The translations under genes were made by a program, and so were the position numbers. A stretch of 22,053 nt of DNA from JAVBKE01 sp031554215 (GTDB lineage: Bacteria > Bacillota > Bacilli > JARBTR01), in the NCBI GenBank assembly GCA_031554215.1, contig JAVBKF010000098.1:1-22053 (forward strand), written 5' to 3'. Each line of letters starts with the position of its first letter. Position 1 is the first letter of the stretch. The notes under the pieces are model-generated. The model ran no database searches. It saw only the letters and a program-made list of their open reading frames with translations, and was not told the DNA's origin. This document shows positions 16,968-22,053 of the stretch, one piece after another.

Positions 16968-17003
16968 AAAAAAACAACCAAAATAGATCTCTCTTGGTTG
17001 TTT
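16968..17003 (-). terminator. terminator downstream of yebC
   Basis: On the minus strand AAACAACCA pairs with TGGTTGTTT (9 bp) around a 14-base loop, followed by a T-run (TTTTTTTAT). It lies about 210 bases past the yebC stop; the stretch between has no supported gene. Confidence 0.7.
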
Positions 17004-17211
17004 CCCCTATTTGTACAAGCCATGTTCAGCATCCTCACTGACGCGTTAGTGATTTTTCCATTGTAATATGTGGCTACTTAAATGAAAGAAGCCCTGCAAT
17101 TTTTCAGTCAACAATCGCAAGACTCCAATCTTTTAATGGACAAACCTCATCGTGACAAATTAGATACCCATACCGAACAGCACTTGTTATTTCCAAAGTA
17201 CCATCAACGTG

Positions 17212-17922
17212 TTATTCTTCAGAATTATGATAGACGTCCTGAACATCGTCGTCATTTTCTAACACTTCAATTAGACGCTCCATTAATGTCTGGTTTTCAG
17301 GTGCTAGTTGGTTGTAAATCGTAGGAATCATCGAAATTTCTGCAGAAATAAATTCATATCCCTGTCTGGCAATAGCCTCCTTGACATCAAGGAAACCATT
17401 TGGTTCAGTATATATTTCAAAAGCATAGTCCTTTGTACTCATATCCTCAGCACCTGCCTCAAGTGCAATCATCATCATTTCATCTTCATCTATGTCTATA
17501 TCTTCACGACTGATTGCAAGATATCCCTTGCGGTTAAACATATAGGCAACACTGCCTGTTTCACCAAGATTTCCACCATTCTTACCGAAAGCTGTTCTTA
17601 CATTAGATGCAGTTCGGTTACGATTGTCAGTTAAACAATTCACAAGCACCGCAATCCCGCCCGGACCATATCCTTCGTACGTGATTTCCTCAAAATTTTC
17701 GCCATCATGTGCACCATTTGCCTTCTTGATTGCGCGGTCAATTGTATCTTTTGGTGTACTGACTGCACGCGCCTTCTCAATTGCTAGCCTAAGGGCTGTA
17801 TTCCCATTTGGATCAGCTCCACCATTTTTGGCAGCAACGTATATTTCCTTTGACATCTTCATAAATACTTTACTGCGGTTTGCGTCTAATGCCCCTTTTT
17901 TGGGGTTTTGTACTCTACCCAT
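17212..17922 (-). CDS. yebC: YebC/TACO1 family protein
   Basis: A 236-residue cytoplasmic protein of the YebC/TACO1 family, long annotated as a transcriptional regulator and more recently linked to translation of difficult (proline-rich) sequences. Characteristic segments are KMSKEIYVAAKNGGADPNGN, LRLAIEKARAVSTPKDTIDR, YEGYGPGGIAVLVNCLTDN, NRTASNVRTAFGKNGGNLGE, GSVAYMF and the end LENDDDVQDVYHNSEE. ATG at 17922 has AAGGAG nine bases upstream. The N-terminus (MGRVQNPKKGALDANRSKVF) lacks the AGHSKW-type start seen in many YebC proteins and may mark a diverged subfamily. A TATAGT box with TAAACA 17 bases before it (about 17960-17990) is a possible promoter. In Bacillus this gene neighbours coxA and bofC. 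Confidence 0.93.
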   Translation of the reverse strand: MGRVQNPKKGALDANRSKVFMKMSKEIYVAAKNGGADPNGNTALRLAIEKARAVSTPKDTIDRAIKKANGAHDGENFEEITYEGYGPGGIAVLVNCLTDNRNRTASNVRTAFGKNGGNLGETGSVAYMFNRKGYLAISREDIDIDEDEMMMIALEAGAEDMSTKDYAFEIYTEPNGFLDVKEAIARQGYEFISAEISMIPTIYNQLAPENQTLMERLIEVLENDDDVQDVYHNSEE

Positions 17923-18158
17923 TTGTACATCTCCTTACGTTTTGTTTTACCAAACAACTATACCATGTTATGAAGAAATTGTTTAGTGCTGTTGGTACGG
18001 TAAAACTACGTGAGCAAATAATCCTTACAGACCAATTTAAATGATATAACACTCTGCCATCAAAGTCCTGCAACAAACAGTTCTACAATCTAATTCAACC
18101 GACATTTCTGATAATAACCCACCTGAATATTGCGTTTTAAGCAACGAATACCTAGTGG

Positions 18159-18998
18159 TTACTCTGCAAAGTAGCTAATTGCCAAAGTGCCCCTACCGAC
18201 ATAGGTAGCGACAACAGATGTGGCAGGCGTCTTGGAAATAGCACCAGTGTTGGTCACTTTATTAATTTCGGCTTCTAGCGTTCTAGCAGTATCTTTTTCA
18301 CCGACATAAATTACAGCCACATGTTTTAACGTCTTCGTTTCTAGATCTTGCTCAAGCTTATGAATAAAGAATTTAATCGCTTGTCCAATACTACGAACTT
18401 TATCATCTTCAACAATGATGCCATCTTTAAATTTAACAATAGGCTTCACACTTAGTAAATTGCCAATCATGGCTTTCCCTTTACTGATTCGCCCGCCTTT
18501 AACAAGGTTATCCAAATTCCCAACTGCGATGTATAATTGTGTTTTCTCCCGAATATCCACAAGTCTTGAGACAATTTCAGCTACTGTGTGACCATCCGCT
18601 ATCATCCGGGAGGCTTCCGTTAATTGAAACTGCGTTGCAGACGAAACCAATTTTGAATCAACAACGGTTACCTTTGCCTCTGACATTTCTGCCGCAATCC
18701 GCGCAGATTGACAAGTACCACTCAATTGTTCAGACAGCATAATACATAATATTTCACTATCTGGTTCATTCAATCGATCAAACGCTTCAACAAAGGCACC
18801 AGTCGCAGGTTGTGAACTTTTTGGTAATGTTTTTGAATTTTCCATTCTTTCAAGAAACTGGTCAGGTGTTAAGTCACCGTCCACATATGTTTCACCATCA
18901 ATCATGATGCTGAGAGGTACTACAGTAATGCCCATCTCTTTTATTTGTTCTTGCGATAGGTCAGTTGTAGAGTCCGTGACAAGCTTAATTTTACGCAT
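18159..18998 (-). CDS. DegV family fatty-acid-binding protein
   Basis: A 279-residue DegV protein. Family members bind a fatty acid in a two-domain cleft, and related FakB proteins present it to the kinase FakA for phosphorylation. The N-terminal signature is KLVTDSTTDLSQEQIKEMGI with the following VVPLSI; LPKSSQPATGAFVEAF contains the conserved SQP lipid-carboxylate site (about residues 60-75). GGRISKGKAMIGNLLSVKPI is the second hallmark. The tail TSVVATYVGRGTLAISYF is typical. ATG at 18998 has GGGGAG seven bases upstream. A promoter, TTGCAA (19061-19056), 16 bases, TACAAT (19039-19034), lies after the longer in-frame start at 19076 and so excludes it. No FakA gene is nearby. Confidence 0.93.
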   Translation of the reverse strand: MRKIKLVTDSTTDLSQEQIKEMGITVVPLSIMIDGETYVDGDLTPDQFLERMENSKTLPKSSQPATGAFVEAFDRLNEPDSEILCIMLSEQLSGTCQSARIAAEMSEAKVTVVDSKLVSSATQFQLTEASRMIADGHTVAEIVSRLVDIREKTQLYIAVGNLDNLVKGGRISKGKAMIGNLLSVKPIVKFKDGIIVEDDKVRSIGQAIKFFIHKLEQDLETKTLKHVAVIYVGEKDTARTLEAEINKVTNTGAISKTPATSVVATYVGRGTLAISYFAE

Positions 18999-19033
18999 GA
19001 TTTCTCCCCGTTTTTTCTCAATTTCCTTTTCTA

Positions 19034-19061
19034 ATTGTACATTATGTAGGCAAATTTGCAA
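19034..19061 (-). promoter_or_regulatory. sigma-A promoter of the degV-family gene
   Basis: On the minus strand TTGCAA (19061-19056) and TACAAT (19039-19034) are separated by 16 bases. Transcription would begin about 19028, leaving a short leader to the ATG at 18998. Confidence 0.55.
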
Positions 19062-19175
19062 CCTTAAATGCTTCATCTCATTTTACAAGCAATCGGTTTT
19101 GCACTGTGTTTATACTAAGATCCAGCTATTCTGTTCGCCGCTTTTTCCGGCATCTGATCAAACAAAGTAGTAAGC

Positions 19176-19224
19176 ACAAAAAAATCACGCAACGCTCCAA
19201 ATCCGTTCGGAACATTACATGATT
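19176..19224 (-). terminator. terminator of the YhcN/YlaJ lipoprotein gene
   Basis: On the minus strand AATCATGTAATGTTCC pairs with GGAGCGTTGCGTGATT: about 16 bp including several G-U pairs, followed by TTTTTTTGTG. It begins about 15 bases after the gene's stop. Confidence 0.75.
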
Positions 19225-19239
19225 TTATTGCGATGCAAC

Positions 19240-19728
19240 TTATTTAGTTGGTGCTACTTCTGGTGCAGTTGGGACTGTTTCAGGTGCAGTTGGGACATTG
19301 TCTTTATTCCCTTTAACCCCTTTTGTACCTTTCTTCATTTGCTCAAAAGCACCATAGTCAGAAACAATGTTGAAATTCATGTCAGCAGTTTCATTTTCGA
19401 GTGCATTACGAACCTCTTTTATCACCTTTTCATCATCCACATTATCTTCTACTCGCAGTGCAACATACACAGTGTCCCCCATCGCATAAGTTTGGGCACC
19501 CTCCACATGTTCCTGTGCAACGGCAATATCAGCGCATTTTTGTGCTAACTCTTTATCAGCATCGTTCATAACACCCATGTCATTCCACATCTCTTTAGGA
19601 GACTTCATGTCCGGCGTATTTTCAACATTTTCAAGATCGCCAGTTGCTTCGTTTTGGACATCATTATTACATCCGACAAGACCCAATACAAGTATAAAAG
19701 CAAAGGCCACGACCAAGTACTTTTTCAA
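19240..19728 (-). CDS. YhcN/YlaJ family sporulation lipoprotein (CoxA-like position)
   Basis: A 162-residue lipoprotein. The start is TTG 19728 with GGGAGG eight bases upstream; longer readings from 19950 would run through the nadE stop region. The signal peptide KKYLVVAFAFILVLGLVGC ends in a lipobox (LVGC). The domain from about residue 45 to 140 follows the YhcN/YlaJ pattern: ADKELAQKCADIAVAQEHVE, then GDTVYVALRVED and DYGAFEQM. The tail is a short repeat, VPTAPETVPTAPEVAPTK. Family members lie in the inner spore membrane or cortex region. A sigma-G/F-like promoter precedes it (19773-19802). In Bacillus a relative, coxA (yrbB), lies between safA and yebC, which matches its place here, although degV and nadE intervene. 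Confidence 0.85.
   Translation of the reverse strand: MKKYLVVAFAFILVLGLVGCNNDVQNEATGDLENVENTPDMKSPKEMWNDMGVMNDADKELAQKCADIAVAQEHVEGAQTYAMGDTVYVALRVEDNVDDEKVIKEVRNALENETADMNFNIVSDYGAFEQMKKGTKGVKGNKDNVPTAPETVPTAPEVAPTK
19262..19296. repeat. direct repeat encoding the PTAPE tail
   Basis: GGTGCAGTTGGGAC occurs at 19262-19275 and again at 19283-19296, a 21-base period that duplicates seven residues (VPTAPE-x) at the C-terminus of the spore lipoprotein. Confidence 0.8.
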
Positions 19729-19772
19729 ATGAGTTACCTCCCATTGTTTTTTAAAGAGCAAAGGCTCGTTAT

Positions 19773-19802
19773 TACTATGGGCAATTTTTCTTTTTTCACT
19801 CA
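19773..19802 (-). promoter_or_regulatory. forespore (sigma-G/sigma-F type) promoter of the YhcN/YlaJ lipoprotein
   Basis: On the minus strand TGAGTG (19802-19797), 17 bases, then CATAGTA (19779-19773). The sigma-G consensus is approximately TGAATA-N17/18-CATACTA, so 4 of 6 and 6 of 7 positions agree. It lies in the short gap after nadE and about 45 bases before the lipoprotein start, consistent with expression in the forespore. Confidence 0.55.
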
Positions 19803-19828
19803 CAGAAATTTTTGGTAGTTTTCTTGGT

Positions 19829-20587
19829 CTACAATTTCCCCTTGTCAGGAGCTGCTGCCAACTGACGCTTGTGGGCAGAACGCTGATGCAATTTGTTAAT
19901 AATCTCCAAATCTGTTTGCGCAACCTGTTCTCCTTTGAGGAATTGGTCAATCACTTGATAGGTCGTCCCCATTTCATTCTCATCGGTTTGACCCTCCCAA
20001 AGACCAGCACTAGGTGCCTTTTCAATCACGGCCTTTGGAACACCTAAGTGATACGCCATTTCACGTACTTCAGTCTTTGTCAAATGCACGAGTGGCACTA
20101 GATCAACACCACCATCGCCATATTTTGTGAAATAACCAGTATGCCACTCTGCCGCATTATCAGTCCCAACGACAAGGTAATTGTAATTAGTTGCCAGACT
20201 ATAAAGTGTGGACATCCGCAATCGCGCACGTAAATTAGCATCATTTAGTGTTTCATTGGACGTAGACCAATCTTCTTTCGAGATTTGGTTTTTAATGATC
20301 GAGAATAAACCATCATGAGTCTCTGTGAGATCAATTTCAATGTGTTTCAGCGTACATCCTTCAATCACTAGGAGTGCATCCTTTTTGTCGACAGCACTGC
20401 TTTTGCATGGCATAATAACGCCTAAACTATTTTCCGGAAAAGCCCGTTTGATCAAGTAGGCAACAACTGCTGAATCAATGCCACCACTGACACCAACAAC
20501 AAGACCTTTGACACCAGCATTTGCCACTTTCTCTTGTAACCATTGTACTAAATAAGCAATTTTTTTCTCCAATCTCACTCGCTCCAT
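19829..20587 (-). CDS. nadE: ammonia-dependent NAD+ synthetase
   Basis: Makes NAD+ from deamido-NAD+, ATP and ammonia, the last step of NAD synthesis. The 252 residues fit the short NH3-dependent form without a glutaminase domain. The PP-loop is SGGIDSAVVAYL (about residues 34-45). Other signatures are GTDNAAEWHTGYFTKYGDGG, DLVPLVHLTKTEVREMA and APSAGLWEGQTDENEMG, which bind the substrate and cover the active site. ATG at 20587 lacks a clear ribosome binding site, whereas TTG at 20572, five codons in, has GGAG nine bases upstream; either could be used. It is co-directional with the spore lipoprotein, but that gene has its own promoter. Confidence 0.95.
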   Translation of the reverse strand: MERVRLEKKIAYLVQWLQEKVANAGVKGLVVGVSGGIDSAVVAYLIKRAFPENSLGVIMPCKSSAVDKKDALLVIEGCTLKHIEIDLTETHDGLFSIIKNQISKEDWSTSNETLNDANLRARLRMSTLYSLATNYNYLVVGTDNAAEWHTGYFTKYGDGGVDLVPLVHLTKTEVREMAYHLGVPKAVIEKAPSAGLWEGQTDENEMGTTYQVIDQFLKGEQVAQTDLEIINKLHQRSAHKRQLAAAPDKGKL

Positions 20588-20628
20588 TCAACTTTGAAAT
20601 GACTCTATTTTATCATAGTTTGGATCGT

Positions 20629-21450
20629 ATGGAACAAATCAATGCGAGCAGTGTATTCATTTTGGGCGTTTTCAATGAAATATTGCTTTTTTAAGCGAGA
20701 TATGGGTCCCTTGTTCGCGTGCGATTTCATTCGAGAAAACCATCAGTCGGTAGCCCAATGCTTTTAGAGAATACGGACCCGTTAAATTTATTCAACTGCG
20801 AAAAACAGCAATCATTTTTCAAGTGAAAATTGAATTCTTGGTAAATCGGGTACGCAAACCGAAAGAGTTCAATTCGTGCCGGCACACATGCCATCAAATC
20901 AAAGTCAATGAGAAGAAGGAGATCGTCCTCAGCCTCGCAGAAATTTATGATCAGCAACGTCTCCGCAAATGATATAGTCCGCCTCTTCATTCTGTTGCTT
21001 ATTCCTTATCTCCAAAAGAGATTGCTCTCCGATAAATTTGATTATCGCAAGACGGTTGGATTCGCTCAGAATGTTGCCTGAATTCAGCAAGACACCACCG
21101 GCATTTTTCTACTTGATCAAAAAATTTAATAAGTAATCTATTGCTGATTTCAAGGATACAGTGTATGCATGAATTGACTCGTGGTAGCAAAGCGCTTCTA
21201 AGCAATTTTCAAATGAAGAAAAGTGATCAGGAATAGCCTTTTGAGGATATGTAATGAAGAAAGCCGTATAGGCAGTGATTGTTCTCAAACAGTGGAAGGT
21301 CTGCAAAAAAGTGGATGTGCGTGTGAAACTCATTCGATGCAATTGTTGTTTAAATGCTTGTTACTGCAGAAAGGAATGGGATGATTGAAATTGCTTGCTG
21401 ATCATTTCCCTTGTTTAGTACCGAGTAGGCAAACACATGGGCTCATAAAC
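20629..21450 (+). pseudogene. decayed gene, possibly YgxA-type nucleotidyltransferase-like protein
   Basis: No intact gene covers this stretch of about 850 bases. Read on the plus strand, fragments in shifting frames resemble, in order, the YgxA-type nucleotidyltransferase-like family as I remember it: MEQINASSVFILGVFNE (from 20629; compare ASHPNTLGVII), IKVNEKKEIVLSLAEIYDQQ (about 20895-20955; compare the YEDKKAALHIVTE region), RRLDSLRMLPEFSK then AFFYLIKKFNK (about 21045-21130; compare LREFPF and EFAKLIRRYIDGK), DFKDTVYACIDSW (about 21150; compare YNHVVHALHHL), and MQLLFKCLLLQK (about 21335-21370; compare RLELLFLASDFLI). Stops and frame changes interrupt throughout. The colinear order is the main support; the alignments are from memory and weak. 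Minus-strand frames here are probably shadows. Confidence 0.35.
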
Positions 21451-21488
21451 TGAAGGAAATTCGGTTGATAGTTAGATTTTTGTACATG

Positions 21489-21518
21489 ATAAAAAAGACA
21501 GCGAGAAAAACCGCTGTC
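21489..21518 (-). terminator. terminator of the SafA-like coat gene
   Basis: On the minus strand GACAGCG / CGCTGTC (7 bp, loop GTTTTTCT) is followed by TTTTTTATC, about 20 bases after the stop codon of the coat-protein gene. Confidence 0.8.
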
Positions 21519-21536
21519 CCTCTGTTGGATAGACTC

Positions 21537-22053
21537 CTAGAAATCCGTGTGTATTCGTGGCATTCCATAAGGATAGGATGGTTGAAAATGTCCTTGCATT
21601 GGCGATCCTTGATACATATGTGGATGTTGTCCGCCGCAACCACAGCCTGCAACAGGAATGGCTTCAGGTTGCCCAAAAGGCATTTTCACATGTGGATATC
21701 CGTGAGGACCATTTGGAGACGGTAGTGTTTGCATGCCGCTATGAGGCATTCCTCCCATTTGGGGGTATCCTCCTAAATGAGACATCCCTCCCATTTGAGG
21801 CATTCCCCCCATCTGGGGCATCCCTCCCATTTGAGGCATCCCTCCCATTTGAGGCATCCCTCCCATTTGAGGCATTCCTCCCATTTGAGGCATTCCTCCC
21901 ATTTGAGGCATCCCTCCCATTTGGGGCATTCCTCCCATTTGAGGCATCCCCCCCATTTGGGGCATTCCTCCCATTTGGGGCGTTCCGCCCATTGGCCACA
22001 TTTCATTCATTGATGATATTCCTCCTGATGGTGTTAGCTCACCGATTTTTCCT
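21537..22053 (-). CDS. SafA-like spore coat protein, C-terminal part (runs off the right edge)
   Basis: The frame is open from the right edge (GKIGELTPSGGISS, then MNEMWPMGG) to the stop at 21537. The visible part comprises ten perfect MGGMPQ hexapeptides plus variants, then a His/Pro/Gly/Tyr-rich tail with AGCGCGGQHPHMYQG and PSYPYGMPRIHTDF. The B. subtilis morphogenetic protein SafA has a LysM domain followed by a similar Met/Pro/His/Tyr-rich region with a DCGCDG motif and PYG repeats, and safA neighbours coxA and yebC, as here. I infer this is the SafA C-terminal region, with LysM beyond the window. Alternatively it is a separate 157-residue coat protein starting at ATG 22010, which has AGGAGG ten bases upstream. 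Confidence 0.65.
   Translation of the reverse strand, partial: GKIGELTPSGGISSMNEMWPMGGTPQMGGMPQMGGMPQMGGMPQMGGMPQMGGMPQMGGMPQMGGMPQMGGMPQMGGMPQMGGMPQMGGMSHLGGYPQMGGMPHSGMQTLPSPNGPHGYPHVKMPFGQPEAIPVAGCGCGGQHPHMYQGSPMQGHFQPSYPYGMPRIHTDF
21756..21990 (-). repeat. 18-bp tandem repeat encoding MGGMPQ
   Basis: The 18-base unit (plus-strand form CCATTTGAGGCATCCCTC) is repeated about 11 times with third-position variation, followed by a diverged unit (MSHLGGYPQ). All units keep the frame, so unit number can change without breaking the protein. Confidence 0.9.
22008..22026 (-). promoter_or_regulatory. strong internal ribosome binding site and ATG within the coat-protein frame
   Basis: AGGAGG (22026-22021) is followed ten bases later by ATG (22010-22008), in frame with the upstream open reading. 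It could be the true start of the gene or an internal start giving a shorter product. Confidence 0.6.

Noticed and set aside
17082..17324. 80-codon plus-strand frame
   Set aside because: It overlaps the 3' end of yebC on the other strand and has no ribosome binding site or family signature.
20727..21342. Three consecutive minus-strand frames of 68-87 codons (21342-21109, 21205-20999, 20990-20727)
   Set aside because: They lie in three different frames with no ribosome binding sites and no recognisable family. They are better explained as shadows of decayed plus-strand coding sequence.
21739..22013. Alternative frames on both strands across the MGGMPQ repeat
   Set aside because: Any frame across an 18-bp repeat stays open. 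Only the MGGMPQ frame has a ribosome binding site, a non-repeat tail and a terminator.
1..22053. CRISPR arrays, tRNA/rRNA genes, transposases or phage genes
   Set aside because: None were seen. The only tandem repeats are coding (the adhesin Ig units and the MGGMPQ array), and no transposase or integrase motif was found.

Overview
The window looks like chromosomal DNA of a low-GC, endospore-forming Bacillales, most likely a Planococcaceae (Sporosarcina-like) member. This is inferred from AGGAGG-type ribosome binding sites with many TTG/GTG starts, the ruvA-ruvB-queA-tgt-yajC block, and spore genes (a YhcN/YlaJ lipoprotein and a SafA-like coat protein) close to yebC. No database was available, so all family names come from recognised motifs and remembered homologues.

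Layout. 1-684: 5' part of typA (minus). 839-1033: small YlaF-like membrane protein (plus). About 1056-1389: a hairpin-rich, MITE-like element with inverted termini. 1479-2300: inositol monophosphatase (minus). 2497-3475: DUF1885 protein plus peptide deformylase (plus, one transcription unit). 3700-8208: ruvA-ruvB-queA-tgt-yajC on the minus strand, with a good sigma-A promoter at 8336-8364. 8803-15090: a 2095-residue, sortase-anchored, Ig-repeat surface protein (minus). 15100-15960: gene-poor, with a possible 29-codon ORF and a 34-bp inverted repeat. 15990-16583: lipoprotein (plus). 16741-16900: a frameshifted small-gene relic. 17212-17922 yebC, 18159-18998 degV, 19240-19728 spore lipoprotein with a forespore-type promoter, 19829-20587 nadE (all minus). 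About 20629-21450: decayed sequence, possibly a nucleotidyltransferase-like pseudogene on the plus strand. 21537-22053: C-terminal part of a SafA-like Met/Gly/Pro-rich coat protein running off the right edge (minus).

How it fits together. In Bacillus subtilis, as I remember it, safA-coxA-yebC lead through bofC to ruvA-ruvB-queA-tgt-yajC. Here the same backbone is visible, but bofC is absent. The space between yebC and ruvA instead holds the giant adhesin, a lipoprotein and gene remnants, so this junction looks like an accessory insertion site. The backbone covers Holliday-junction branch migration (RuvAB), tRNA queuosine synthesis (Tgt, QueA), Sec accessory function (YajC), translation (TypA, YebC, deformylase), NAD synthesis and spore assembly. 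The most notable items are the adhesin's two-unit higher-order repeat, the in-frame internal start in the SafA-like gene, the terminal-inverted-repeat element, and several decayed or very small genes in the intergenic spaces.
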